A stretch of 64,000 nucleotides of DNA from an uncultured Duncaniella sp. (lineage in GTDB: Bacteria; Bacteroidota; Bacteroidia; Bacteroidales; Muribaculaceae): assembly GCA_910578515.1 (NCBI GenBank), contig CAJTQR010000002.1:62001-126000 (forward strand), given 5' to 3'. Position numbers and translations under genes: made by a program. Positions within the stretch are counted from its first letter, which is position 1. Each line of letters begins with the position of its first letter. The notes beneath the pieces are model-generated. The model made no database searches. It was not told the origin of the DNA and was given only the letters and a program-made list of their open reading frames with translations. Positions 42,666 to 52,433 of the stretch are shown one piece after another.

Positions 42666-44912
42666 TTAATTAAACGCTAATCTCAATGTCACACCTCCTC
42701 TTGCGGGGTCGCCGCGCTGGAAGAAGGAGTTGCCGATTGACTCGTAGCGGAATATGTCGAATTTGGTGTCGGTTAGGTTTTTCCCCCATACATCAAGTGA
42801 GAAGTTACGGTGTTCAAATCGTACAGAGGCGCCGGCTTCGGCATAGAATGGCTGTTTGTACTCGTTCTCTTCATCCCAATAGATGCTTCCCACTCCGCGG
42901 CAGTTGAGGTCGAAGCTTATGGCATCGAGCCAGCTGCATCCACTCACCGGGAGGCGGTAGCCGCCGCTGACAAAGAGAGTGTTGGACGGTGCGTATGGCA
43001 CACGGTTGCCTGAGTAATCACCTTGTGCATCTTTGAAGTGGCGGAAGGTGGCGTGTGTATAGCCGTAAGCGAGATTGAATGTCCAGCGGGGGGTGGGAGA
43101 GTAGCGCAGTGTAAGTTCCGCGCCCACGCTGCGGGTCTTGCCGGCATTTGCCATCACGCGCCCTGTCACTGTCCCCTCGGGGTACATGGTGACTTGCTGG
43201 TCGCGGCAGTCGATGAAATAAGCGGCGAAGGTGGAGTAGACCCTACCTTCATCGCAGGTGATATGACCGCCGAGTTCGTAATTCCAGCTTACTTCGGGTT
43301 TGTAGGACACATAGTCGTCCACGGTGTATCCGCCTGCATCCTGTCCCATCTCCTCCATCATGCGTTGCTGTAGGAATGTGCTGAACATCTGGGTGTTGTA
43401 GCCTCCTGATTTGTAACCTTTGGCTACTGATATAAACACTGCGGAGTTTTTAAGATTGTAGGTGACACTCACCTTTGGAAGGAATTGGGTGAATGATTGT
43501 GTCAGACGACCGTAGTCGTCAATATTTATCTCCTGGGTCTTCAACGGACGTGGTTTGGCGGGATTGGCAATGTTCCACATAGTCATTGATGTGGCGCAAT
43601 GGCTGCGGTAGGAGAGAGAGGTGTGCTCATAGTCGAGACGCATGCCGAGCGCAAAAGTGAATTTGCGCCAGTCGTATGAGCTTTGGTGATATATAGCGGC
43701 GCCTTTTACCGGAAGGTGGAAATCGCTACCGAGCACAAACTGGTCATCGTCGCACGCCAATCTCATGATTGGGGGGATTGCCGAGTTGGCATGCCCTAAT
43801 ATCAACTCCTCGATTCCATCTTCCTTAAATGTCACTGGGGCGCTCATGTTGGAGCGTTTGTAGAAACCGAAAGCGCCGGCAAGCCAGCTGTATCCACCGG
43901 TAGAACCTCTGAGTACTATATCCTGTGTGATGCTCCGGTCGTTCTGCTTCTGGGTGAGGTTGAAGTAGCTTTTGGTGAGGAAGTCCTGGTCAAGCGTCAT
44001 GTTGTCGTTGAGATACTGGAATCCGGTGATGGAAGCGAGGGTGAAGTGAGGTGCGGTCCATGTCACGGTCACACCGTCGGTCACCGAGGTACGCTTGTAG
44101 AAACATGTATCGTTATAGTTGATTTCTCCGGTTTTTTCATAGGCGTAGGGATATCCGTGCTGAACGGAGTGACCGAATGAGGCGATATTCTCGATATTTA
44201 CCGTCTCGCTCGCACGCCACACAGTTTTCCATCTTGCCGATTGGTTGTCGCGGCGGTCGGCACGTGAATTGTTGTAGCGGTTTTTGAAAAAACCGTGGCG
44301 GTAGTCGGCATAGGCCGAGAGTGACATTCCCAACCGCTGGTTGAACTTGGTATATCCTGCCAGCGAGACCTTGAAATTGCTTCCGGTACCCCCTTCGACC
44401 ATTGCTTTTACTCCTTGATACCGCAAGGGTGACAATGTGTAGATGTTGATAAGTCCGGCTATGGTGTTGCGACCGTAGAGTGTTGACTGCGGACCTCTCA
44501 GCACTTCTATGCGGTCAATGTCGGCCATGTCGAAGTCATAGGCATCCTTGTTGAGGTATGGGATGTTGTCGATGTTGAGACCTACTGCAGGCTGGTCGAT
44601 GCGTGCACCGATACCTCTTACATAGATTGAAGAGGTCATCTGCGAGCCATAGGATGGCATGAAGAAGTTGGGAGCCAGTTCCGACACACCTTTCATGCCG
44701 GTGATGTTGAGCCGTTCGATTTCATCCCTTTTGATGGTGGTTACAGTGACCGGTTGGCGCAACAGTGAGCGTGACTGCTTTATGGCTGTCACGCGGACTT
44801 CTCCGACGGTTATGGTGCTGTCAGGCTTTTCCTGCGGTGCCATCCCGGCGCGCATTGTGAAAGCGGCTATGCTGATGCATGCTGAAGCAAAGAGTGTGCG
44901 TAATATGCTCAC
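42666..44912 (-). CDS. TonB-dependent outer-membrane receptor
   Basis: A 748-residue receptor with a signal peptide, a TonB-box-like segment (STITVGEVRVTAIKQ near 33-47), a plug domain (about 45-160, with LNITGMKGVSELAPNFFMPSYGSQMTSSIYVRGIGARIDQPAVGL and IDRIEVLRGPQSTLYGRNTIAGLINIYT) and a 22-strand-type barrel ending RLAFN. It lacks the N-terminal carboxypeptidase-like repeat and the size of SusC proteins, and resembles siderophore, heme or cobalamin receptors more than glycan importers. A complete promoter lies at 45017-45048, and a lipoprotein gene follows. Confidence 0.93.
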   Translation of the reverse strand: MSILRTLFASACISIAAFTMRAGMAPQEKPDSTITVGEVRVTAIKQSRSLLRQPVTVTTIKRDEIERLNITGMKGVSELAPNFFMPSYGSQMTSSIYVRGIGARIDQPAVGLNIDNIPYLNKDAYDFDMADIDRIEVLRGPQSTLYGRNTIAGLINIYTLSPLRYQGVKAMVEGGTGSNFKVSLAGYTKFNQRLGMSLSAYADYRHGFFKNRYNNSRADRRDNQSARWKTVWRASETVNIENIASFGHSVQHGYPYAYEKTGEINYNDTCFYKRTSVTDGVTVTWTAPHFTLASITGFQYLNDNMTLDQDFLTKSYFNLTQKQNDRSITQDIVLRGSTGGYSWLAGAFGFYKRSNMSAPVTFKEDGIEELILGHANSAIPPIMRLACDDDQFVLGSDFHLPVKGAAIYHQSSYDWRKFTFALGMRLDYEHTSLSYRSHCATSMTMWNIANPAKPRPLKTQEINIDDYGRLTQSFTQFLPKVSVTYNLKNSAVFISVAKGYKSGGYNTQMFSTFLQQRMMEEMGQDAGGYTVDDYVSYKPEVSWNYELGGHITCDEGRVYSTFAAYFIDCRDQQVTMYPEGTVTGRVMANAGKTRSVGAELTLRYSPTPRWTFNLAYGYTHATFRHFKDAQGDYSGNRVPYAPSNTLFVSGGYRLPVSGCSWLDAISFDLNCRGVGSIYWDEENEYKQPFYAEAGASVRFEHRNFSLDVWGKNLTDTKFDIFRYESIGNSFFQRGDPARGGVTLRLAFN

Positions 44913-45016
44913 AACTTAAAAATATTAAAGGACTTAAAGAATAAAATGCTATTGAAATATAATTTGATATGGACCGGTTTAAACTATTCCAATCCACTAA
45001 ATCAGTTCGTGGACTG

Positions 45017-45048
45017 CAAAGTTACATCAATCTGACGTAATCTACAAA
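45017..45048 (-). promoter_or_regulatory. Promoter of the TonB receptor, both boxes
   Basis: On the minus strand TTTG (45045-45048) is followed by 20 bases and TAACTTTG (45017-45024). The -33 box directly abuts the stop codon of the AlkD-like gene (45049). The leader is about 100 bases. Confidence 0.8.
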
Positions 45049-45597
45049 TCAAACGCCCTCTTCCAGAAATTCAATTTCCTCAAGCATTGCGTGGCATATA
45101 CTGCGGGTGAGAGGCGAATTGGCGGCATATTCAGCCTCGGCGAACGGTTTGATATCCTTCGGTCGGCTATAGAGGAGGTTAAACAGCAGTCGGAATGCCA
45201 TATAGCGCTCCATATCCACATCGGAGGATACAAATTCCATCGCGATTTCCCAGGCTTCGGGATGTTTTCTGAGCAATGAGTGGCATACCACATCGGCAAT
45301 CTCTGTGACGGGGACTTCACGCACCCATTGTATTGCTTCCTCACGGCTCAGCTCATTCGCGGGATAGAGCATAGGTGCAAGCAGCATGCTTTCACGTGTA
45401 CGCTTGTCGGCCCACATCTCTCGCGCAAGTTCCACTGTGTGGGGTAGTTCGGCGGCAATATCCTTGAGCTGCGGCAGATTTAGACCAAAAATCATCCGAT
45501 AGTCAAAACCAGCCTTGCGGATAGTGTCGGCGACGATACCGTTGCGCATGGCGAAAAAGCGCCTCTTTATTAACTGAATCTGGTTAAACTCACTCAT
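45049..45597 (-). CDS. AlkD-like DNA alkylation repair protein
   Basis: A 182-residue helical (HEAT-like repeat) protein resembling the DNA alkylation repair family, whose AlkC/AlkD members are glycosylases for alkylated purines. Visible patterns are LIKRRFFAMRNG, YRMIFGLNLPQLKDIAAEL, and EAIQWVREVPVTEIADVVCHSLLRKHPEAWEIAMEFVSS. It is shorter than AlkD (about 230 residues) and seems to lack part of one end, so catalysis is uncertain. It ends beside the receptor promoter; the two genes are probably transcribed separately. Confidence 0.78.
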   Translation of the reverse strand: MSEFNQIQLIKRRFFAMRNGIVADTIRKAGFDYRMIFGLNLPQLKDIAAELPHTVELAREMWADKRTRESMLLAPMLYPANELSREEAIQWVREVPVTEIADVVCHSLLRKHPEAWEIAMEFVSSDVDMERYMAFRLLFNLLYSRPKDIKPFAEAEYAANSPLTRSICHAMLEEIEFLEEGV

Positions 45598-45768
45598 AAT
45601 TATAATACAACCTTATCAAGTTTTCACCACAAAATTACATATAATCCCCCATTTCACCAACTTGATGGGTCTGATTCCTATTACTTTCCGAGAACCCTGT
45701 TTCTCACGAACTTCCGCGCCGGTTTAAGTGTTAAAGTTATATAATCATCACATCAAGTTTCAACTTTT

Positions 45769-48066
45769 ATGAGAAAATTCGGGATTATAATGGCAATCAT
45801 AGCCATGCTCTGCGGGCAGGTGGCAGCTCAGAAACGCCAGTCTGTAGGTCTGGTATTGAGTGGCGGCGGTGCAAAAGGCATTGCGCATATCGGTGTGATA
45901 AAGGCATTTGAGGATAACGGTATTCCTATTGACTATATCACCGGTACATCCATGGGCGCCATCGTTGGCGGACTCTATGCATCAGGCTATACCCCCGAAG
46001 AGATGATGCAGCTGATAGAGTCAAAGGGGTTTGCATACTGGTCAACAGGTAAAATTGACCCCGAATACACTTATTATTTCTTGACTGACAATAAAATACC
46101 TTCGTTTGTCAATATCAATCTCGGCAAGGATTCCACACAGATTACTTCTGTGCTACCCATGAGTCTTATAAACCCGTTGCCGATGAATTATGCTTTCTTT
46201 GAACTGTTCTCTCCCTACACAGCACAGTGTGGCGAGGATTTCAATAAGCTATTTGTACCTTTCCGTTGTGTTACCTCCGATGTGTATGCCAAGCACAAGG
46301 TGGTGCTCCGCGACGGTCCCCTCGGTGATGCCGTGAGGATGTCGATGTCATTCCCGATGATATTCGAACCTATCATGCTTGACAGTGTGCCGATGTTTGA
46401 CGGGGGAATTTATGATAATTACCCGGTGGACGTGATGGTGGAGGATTTCAACCCGGATGCCCTCATCGGAGTCAACGTTGGTTCGAAGGATGCGCCTCCG
46501 AGCACACGAAATATGATGGCACAGCTCGAGGAGATGATTATGCAGCCTAATGACTATCCTTTTCCTTACGACAAGGGGGTGAATATCCGTATAAATCTCG
46601 ATGAATTCGGTCTGCTTGATTTCGGTAAATGCCGGGAAATATATCAGATTGGTTACCAACGCGCCATGGAGATGATGGACTCTGTAAAGATGAAGGTCAC
46701 CGCCCGCGTCGGGGCTGCCGATGTGGAGGCAAGACGTATGCAGTTCAAGAAGGCAACTCCCGTGGTCAAAGTGGCAGGGGTGAAGGTTTCAGGTGGTTCA
46801 CCTGTTGAAAATTCCTATCTTGAGTCGCTATTCCGCCGAAGGGGACACTCGTCGCTCACTCTTGAGGAGACACGCGATGCTTATTACCGTGCGGTAGGTT
46901 CAAAGCAGATTCAGAATTTCGTCCCCACACCTATATATAATCCCGCCGATACCTCCTTCACGCTTGATTTCAAAGCTGTGGTGAAGGATAATTTCAGTGT
47001 GGGAGTGGGCGGATACATATCATCGAGCACCAACAGTATGCTCTTTTTCAATGGAGGCTACAATACATTGAGTTACCGTTCAATCAAGGCAAGTGTCAAC
47101 GCTTGGCTCGGTCAGAGCTATCTGGCGGCTGAAGGGGACTTCAAATTACAGTTCAACACATATCGTCCCTCGGAGCTCATGATGCGTATTGTCACCTCAC
47201 GGCAGAAGTATCATGAGACAGACAAACTGTTCTATCAGATTCACGACCCGGATTTCATAATACGTTCCGAGACATTTGCCCAGGGTTCCTATTCATCGGC
47301 ACTGAGCCTACGTTCGGTGTTTAATGTCGGCGCTGGCTTCGGTCATCTCACTGACCGATATTACACCGATATACGTGAGCATGAGACCCGCAACGGTCGC
47401 GACAAGGGGATATTTGACCTTGGCGAGATATTTGTGCGCTGGGAAACAAATACGTTTGACAATCAGTATTCCCCTACAGATGGTGCCGAGTACTATGCCC
47501 GCGCTTTGGGTGTGAGCGGACGTTACCATTTCTATCCCGGGACAGATGAAGGCAAGCGCTATGACCGCTCTGTGTCATGGCTTCAGGCTGACCTTTCGGC
47601 TACAAAGTACTGGAATTGCGGGAAGTATTTCTCTATAGGCGGTATGGCGCGGACACTTCTGTCTACCCGCAAACTGCTGCAGAGTTACGATGCATCGATA
47701 GTGGCTGCTACCGCTTTTCATCCCACCCCGTCAAGTTACAACCATTTCAACCCGGCGCTCCGCGCCAATTCATTTGCGGCTCTTGGCATCATGCCGGTGT
47801 GGAAGGTTTCGGGCAGTTTCCAGGTGCGCGGTACTTTCAACGGGTTCCTGCCGTTGCGTAAAATTGAGTATTCTCCCTCAGACGGAGGTGCATATTATGG
47901 TAAATGGCTAAGTAACCCGGAATTTTTCGGGGAGTTGCAGGCATTGATTTCGCTTCCGTTCGGGACTGTCAGTGCATACGGTAATTACACCACTTCAAGG
48001 TCGGGCGACTGGAATTTCGGCATTTCGATAGGTGCTTTTATCCTTGCTCCGAGATTCCTTCAGTAA
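45769..48066 (+). CDS. Patatin-like phospholipase fused to outer-membrane barrel
   Basis: A 765-residue exported protein with a signal peptide (about 1-20) and an N-terminal patatin domain: oxyanion loop SGGGAKGIAH (31-40), nucleophile motif GTSMG (Ser about 61) and catalytic Asp in FDGGIYDNYPVD (about 211). The middle region (about 330-400, VVKVAGVKVSGGSPVENSYLESLFRRRGH) looks like a POTRA domain, and the rest is a 16-strand-type barrel of the Omp85/surface-antigen family. The order is that of PlpD-like patatin autotransporters (type Vd), which expose or release the lipase. The next gene, on the other strand, encodes a separate patatin. Confidence 0.9.
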   Translation: MRKFGIIMAIIAMLCGQVAAQKRQSVGLVLSGGGAKGIAHIGVIKAFEDNGIPIDYITGTSMGAIVGGLYASGYTPEEMMQLIESKGFAYWSTGKIDPEYTYYFLTDNKIPSFVNINLGKDSTQITSVLPMSLINPLPMNYAFFELFSPYTAQCGEDFNKLFVPFRCVTSDVYAKHKVVLRDGPLGDAVRMSMSFPMIFEPIMLDSVPMFDGGIYDNYPVDVMVEDFNPDALIGVNVGSKDAPPSTRNMMAQLEEMIMQPNDYPFPYDKGVNIRINLDEFGLLDFGKCREIYQIGYQRAMEMMDSVKMKVTARVGAADVEARRMQFKKATPVVKVAGVKVSGGSPVENSYLESLFRRRGHSSLTLEETRDAYYRAVGSKQIQNFVPTPIYNPADTSFTLDFKAVVKDNFSVGVGGYISSSTNSMLFFNGGYNTLSYRSIKASVNAWLGQSYLAAEGDFKLQFNTYRPSELMMRIVTSRQKYHETDKLFYQIHDPDFIIRSETFAQGSYSSALSLRSVFNVGAGFGHLTDRYYTDIREHETRNGRDKGIFDLGEIFVRWETNTFDNQYSPTDGAEYYARALGVSGRYHFYPGTDEGKRYDRSVSWLQADLSATKYWNCGKYFSIGGMARTLLSTRKLLQSYDASIVAATAFHPTPSSYNHFNPALRANSFAALGIMPVWKVSGSFQVRGTFNGFLPLRKIEYSPSDGGAYYGKWLSNPEFFGELQALISLPFGTVSAYGNYTTSRSGDWNFGISIGAFILAPRFLQ

Positions 48067-48076
48067 TCTGATTTGA

Positions 48077-48937
48077 TTATAAGGTTGCGACAGGTGCTGA
48101 GAGAAACGCCGGCAGTTGAGGCAGCAGACGTTCGGCTGTCTCGCGACCGATATTGTACACATTCTTCATCTTGTCGGGTTTCATTTCCACTCGTCCGATA
48201 GGCAACGGGGAGTCAGGGGCGATTACGAAAGTATTCCCCTTGGCAACTTCAGCGGTCACGTAGCTTAGCTGGGCATTGTACATCTCATGGCGATTTACCA
48301 TGGCTTCGGCTATTTTAGGATACTTGCGCAGGAATGTGCGGAAAAGCCATTTGCTTGCAGGTTTCTTGCGGTAGTCCCGTGGCTGGGTGAGCACCACCAC
48401 ATTGCGCCCGTAGCCGATGCTTTGGAAATAGCGGAGGGGTATGGAGTCACTGATACCTCCATCGAGCATCTCTCTGCCTCCTACTTTGACGGGGCGGGTC
48501 ACAATAGGCATGGATGCTGAGGCCCGGAGCCATTCAAGCGAGTCGTAGTCCACCTTATCCATTCGGTAATACACCGGCTCTCCGGTGTGGACATCGGTAC
48601 ATACAAGGTAAAATTCGGTGGGATTGCTCTCAAATGTGGCGATATCGAATATGTCGAGTTGGAGCGGGAGTGTGTGATAGGCGAACTCAGCACCTACCAG
48701 GTCGCCTGATTTTATGAGAGAGCGCACTCCCATATATCGCGGGTCGTCATGAAACCTGAGATTGTATCTCAGCACACGCCCGGGTTGATGTGACTTGTAG
48801 TTGCAGCCGAAACTTGAACCGGCAGACACGCCGATTATGCCGTCGAAAGTTATACCTGCCTCCATCATCACGTCCATCACGCCGGCTGTGAAAAGCCCGC
48901 GCATGGCACCTCCCTCTAATACAAGTCCTGTTTTCAT
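48077..48937 (-). CDS. Soluble patatin-like phospholipase (YjjU/RssA-like)
   Basis: A 286-residue cytoplasmic patatin-family protein without signal peptide. Key elements are LVLEGGAMRGLFTAGVMD (oxyanion loop 8-14), GVSAG (Ser about 38), and the catalytic Asp in MLDGGISDSIPL (about 159). It resembles the YjjU/RssA branch of putative lipid hydrolases. Its stop lies 10 bases from that of the patatin-barrel gene, without a terminator between, so each transcript may run through the other. A promoter box is at 49025-49032. Confidence 0.9.
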   Translation of the reverse strand: MKTGLVLEGGAMRGLFTAGVMDVMMEAGITFDGIIGVSAGSSFGCNYKSHQPGRVLRYNLRFHDDPRYMGVRSLIKSGDLVGAEFAYHTLPLQLDIFDIATFESNPTEFYLVCTDVHTGEPVYYRMDKVDYDSLEWLRASASMPIVTRPVKVGGREMLDGGISDSIPLRYFQSIGYGRNVVVLTQPRDYRKKPASKWLFRTFLRKYPKIAEAMVNRHEMYNAQLSYVTAEVAKGNTFVIAPDSPLPIGRVEMKPDKMKNVYNIGRETAERLLPQLPAFLSAPVATL

Positions 48938-49024
48938 TTATTACGGTTCAATTGGCTGTTTTGCAATGGTGCAGGGCTGCTTCGGCTTGGCATCATGGTG
49001 TGATGCACTGGTGGTCCTGCCATG

Positions 49025-49032
49025 CAAAGTTA
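49025..49032 (-). promoter_or_regulatory. Promoter -7 box of the soluble patatin gene
   Basis: On the minus strand TAACTTTG, exact consensus, giving a leader of about 80 bases. It lies just past the tricorn-gene terminator. Confidence 0.6.
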
Positions 49033-49045
49033 ATTATAAGAAATA

Positions 49046-49092
49046 AGACTCCCAAATGGCAATCTCAATCATTTGTTGCCATTTGGGAGTCT
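49046..49092 (-). terminator. Terminator after the tricorn-like protease
   Basis: A perfect 17-base stem, 49046-49062 with 49076-49092, with a 13-base loop, 65 bases past the stop of the minus-strand gene. Confidence 0.8.
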
Positions 49093-49157
49093 ATGTTAGT
49101 GCCGATGGGAGAATAGAAACTCATTCACCTCCCTTTATGTCGGATAAAACTGTCGGT

Positions 49158-52100
49158 TTACTTGCGCTTTGCAGCGTCAATATCCTTTAGGAGGGTCTTG
49201 ACTGCGACATCAAGCTGGTCATCGATGCCCTGCATCATGCGTGCGGGGTTGTTTGATACTTTTACATCGGGCTCGAGCTGTGAGTTTTCAAGATAGTTGC
49301 CTTCGGCAGTCTTGAAGCCGACAACGGGGATACCGAACACGATGGTGGGGTCCTGTGTGGTCACCCAGTTGACCGAGGTCATGGTTCCCGGCACGGGCAT
49401 ACCTACCAGTTTGCCGAGTTTACGGTTCTTGTATACCCAAGGTGTACCGTGCGCGTTGCTGTAGTTAGCCTCGCCAATTACCATGATGGAAGGTTTGTTC
49501 CAGCGGCGTGATGGCATCTGTCCGCTTTCCACTCCCTGGATGTACTGTGTGAGATATTTCTCACCGCTGAATAGAACTTCGATATCCTCATGCAGACGAC
49601 CACCGCCGTTGAAACGGGTGTCAATCACGATGCCATCGCGGTCGTTGTATTTGCCTAAGAGGTCGGAGTAGATGGTGCGGTAGCTGTCATCGTTCATAGC
49701 CTTGATGTGCACGTAGCCGAGGCGACCGCCTGAGAGTGAGTCCACAAGATGCTCGTTGCGTTTTACCCAACGGTCATACATGATGGCGTTCTGCTTTGCT
49801 GTGCTCATGGGGAGTACAACCTCCTCATGTTTTGAACCGTCTTTATTGGTGAAGGCTACGAGTGTTTTCTTATTTGTGCGACCGTTTAAGAGAGTAGTGT
49901 AGTCGGCATTGGCATTGATTGCATTGCCATTGACAGCTGTGATTACGGCACCAGGCTTGAGGGCAGTGGTGGCGCGGTCAAACGGACCGTTCTCCAGAAT
50001 CTCAGCGACCTTGATTCCATTACCGTTATAGGTAAGGTCATAAAGAAGTCCGAGCGATGAGGTCGGTTCGCCTGCGGTCATGGGATAATAGGTGGCGCCG
50101 GTGTGCGATACGTTCAGTTCGCCGAGCAGCTCTGAGCCAAGCTCTGCGAAGTCATGGTTGTTGTTGATGTGGGGGAGGAATTTGCGGTAAGCTTTACCCA
50201 TGTTCTTCCAGTCAACACCATGCATGCCTTTGTCGTAGAAGCGCTGGTCCTCTTCGCGGAGGATATAGTCGAATATGTATTCACGTTCCTTTGCCGGGTC
50301 AATCTTCTGGGTGGCAGAGAAGGTGATGTTGTCAATCTTGCCGGAGGCGAGTGCCATTTTCTTCATTCCGGATGCTCCGAGCATGAAGAGATTCTTGCCT
50401 GATGCGTCGGGCTGGAGGCTCATCATGCCTGTGCCGAGTTTCTTGAAGAGCGACACATTATCCTTACGGAGGTCCATCTTCCAAAGGTCATAACCGCCAT
50501 CGACAGCAGCGAAGAAGTATAGATTTTCACCATCGTTGTCGATGTAGGCGTCGCCGAGGTTGGAAGAGAAGGGTGTGAGGCGCACTATGCGGTCCTGGAT
50601 ACCATCGAAGTCGATTGTGATGTCCTTGCTCTTCTTTTCGTCATTTTTGGCTGAGTCCTTAGCCTTGGCATCTTTTTTCTTGCTGTCCTTGTCGTCACCC
50701 TTCTTTGCTGCGTCTTTTTTCTTCTGGGCTTTTTCCACATCCTTGAAGAGCTCGTAGTCCTCGGGAGAGAGACGGAATTTATCGTAGGCAGCCTTGTTGG
50801 TGAATACAAGCAGCACATCCTCAGTGTTGCCCCATGAAGCATGGTTCTTCATACCGTAACGCTCGGAAGCAAACAGGATTGCATCGCCATTCATCACCCA
50901 ACGGGGGTTGGAGTTGGTGTAGGCTGAGTTGGTCAGGTTGGTCAGTTCTCCGGTTGAGGCGTTGATGATTGCGATATCATAGTAAGGAGAACGCTTGTGC
51001 ATATCTACCGCTGATACAAGCCACTTGCTGTCGGGCGACCATGACATGTCGATGCCACCGCTGCGGCTGGTCTGTGTCTCGCCGTTGGTGAGAAGCTTGA
51101 TTTTCTTTGAATCGAGGTCCATCACAGCAATTTTGCGGCGGTCCTGCACGAATGCCATCTTCTTGCCATCGGGCGAGATGATTGGCTGCGAGCGGTCTAT
51201 CTTATCGTTTGTCGGGGTTATTACCTCTTCTTCAATGAGAGTTGCGTTGGGGAAGTTGGGGTCATCTTCGCGTGCTATTTTGGCACGGTAGATATTGTTA
51301 TGTCCGTCGCGGTCCGATGCATAGTAGATGGTGCGGTTGTCACTGCCCCATGCCACGCCGCTTTCAGCCTGTGGTGTCTCGGTGATTTGACGGGTGGTGC
51401 GGTAGTCAACAGAGGTAACGAATACATCTCCGTGACTCACGAATGCTATCTGCTTGCCGTCGGGCGATACCACAGCGCCGCGGGCACCGGACATGAATGT
51501 GCGTTTTGACACCGGATTAACCTCGTCGAGAAGTATGTCGATGTTGACCTTGGCAGGTTTGGCTCCCGCCTTCATGGTATAAATCTCACCATCGTAGGTG
51601 AAAGCCAAGGTTCCGTCGGCGCCCTGTGAGAGGAAACGCACGGGATGGGTGGTGAAGTTTGTCACCTTGCTGACCTTAGCGGGGTTGTCGATGGGGAATG
51701 AGTAGACATTGAATGAGCCGCCCTCACGCTCGCTGAGGAAGTATACAGTCTTGCCATCGCGGTCAAGCACACCGTTGCGTGCCTCGCCGGCGTGGTTTGT
51801 CAGATTGGTGTGAGTACCATTTGCGGCATCATATTTCCATACATCGCGGGTCACGGATGAGGTGTGGTGCTTGCGCCATTCGTTCTCGCCACCTTTTATA
51901 TCTGTGTAGAGGAATGACTTCCCGTCGGGAAGGAAGAATACGTTCTTGCCTGAGGCTGACATAACCTGCTCCACACGCCCACCCTGTGCGGGCACACGGT
52001 AGAGTTCCGGCTGACGTGCGTAGGGGAAGTAACGGCTGCCGGGAGCATCCTGAATCACGGCTGTGAAAAGTATGTATTTCCCATCGGGTGTAAATGCCTC

Positions 52101-52433
52101 GGGGACTTCGGCTGCTGAATTGTAGGTCACGCGTGTGGCATCGCCACCGGCTGCGTCCATGATGAAAATATCGTTGCCACCCTCACGGTCGCTGGCGAAG
52201 GCAATCTTTTTGCCATCGGGTGACCATACGGGTTCAGATTCGTAGGATGGCTGTGTGGTGAGGCGTGAAGCTTTGCCGCCTGAGACCGGCACGGTGTAGA
52301 TGTCGCCTTTGTATGTGAAGGCGATGCGGCTTCCATCGGGCGAGATTTTGACGTCGCGGAGCCACAAGGGGGTCACTGCAAATCCACTGAGGGCTAACGC
52401 TGCGACCAATGCACTGGTGAAGAAACGTTTCAT
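49158..52433 (-). CDS. Tricorn-like S41 peptidase
   Basis: A 1091-residue exported serine protease related to archaeal tricorn. A signal peptide (about 1-19) is followed by WD/PD40-type propeller repeats (WLRDVKISPDGSRIAFTYKGDIY and several SPDGKKIAF repeats, to about 560), then an unusual lysine/aspartate/alanine-rich low-complexity insert (about 560-605), a second propeller-like part, the histidine motif MHGVDWKNMG (about 736), a PDZ-like domain, and the S41 catalytic domain with GIVIDTRFNGGG and the nucleophile in GEANYSNAHG (about 990). It probably degrades peptides in the periplasm. Its ATG overlaps the stop of the EamA gene by four bases, so the genes are translationally coupled. Confidence 0.92.
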   Translation of the reverse strand: MKRFFTSALVAALALSGFAVTPLWLRDVKISPDGSRIAFTYKGDIYTVPVSGGKASRLTTQPSYESEPVWSPDGKKIAFASDREGGNDIFIMDAAGGDATRVTYNSAAEVPEAFTPDGKYILFTAVIQDAPGSRYFPYARQPELYRVPAQGGRVEQVMSASGKNVFFLPDGKSFLYTDIKGGENEWRKHHTSSVTRDVWKYDAANGTHTNLTNHAGEARNGVLDRDGKTVYFLSEREGGSFNVYSFPIDNPAKVSKVTNFTTHPVRFLSQGADGTLAFTYDGEIYTMKAGAKPAKVNIDILLDEVNPVSKRTFMSGARGAVVSPDGKQIAFVSHGDVFVTSVDYRTTRQITETPQAESGVAWGSDNRTIYYASDRDGHNNIYRAKIAREDDPNFPNATLIEEEVITPTNDKIDRSQPIISPDGKKMAFVQDRRKIAVMDLDSKKIKLLTNGETQTSRSGGIDMSWSPDSKWLVSAVDMHKRSPYYDIAIINASTGELTNLTNSAYTNSNPRWVMNGDAILFASERYGMKNHASWGNTEDVLLVFTNKAAYDKFRLSPEDYELFKDVEKAQKKKDAAKKGDDKDSKKKDAKAKDSAKNDEKKSKDITIDFDGIQDRIVRLTPFSSNLGDAYIDNDGENLYFFAAVDGGYDLWKMDLRKDNVSLFKKLGTGMMSLQPDASGKNLFMLGASGMKKMALASGKIDNITFSATQKIDPAKEREYIFDYILREEDQRFYDKGMHGVDWKNMGKAYRKFLPHINNNHDFAELGSELLGELNVSHTGATYYPMTAGEPTSSLGLLYDLTYNGNGIKVAEILENGPFDRATTALKPGAVITAVNGNAINANADYTTLLNGRTNKKTLVAFTNKDGSKHEEVVLPMSTAKQNAIMYDRWVKRNEHLVDSLSGGRLGYVHIKAMNDDSYRTIYSDLLGKYNDRDGIVIDTRFNGGGRLHEDIEVLFSGEKYLTQYIQGVESGQMPSRRWNKPSIMVIGEANYSNAHGTPWVYKNRKLGKLVGMPVPGTMTSVNWVTTQDPTIVFGIPVVGFKTAEGNYLENSQLEPDVKVSNNPARMMQGIDDQLDVAVKTLLKDIDAAKRK

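Noticed and set aside
41584..44912. SusC/SusD polysaccharide utilisation pair
   Set aside because: The receptor lacks the SusC N-terminal domain and length, and the lipoprotein does not look like a SusD helical protein.
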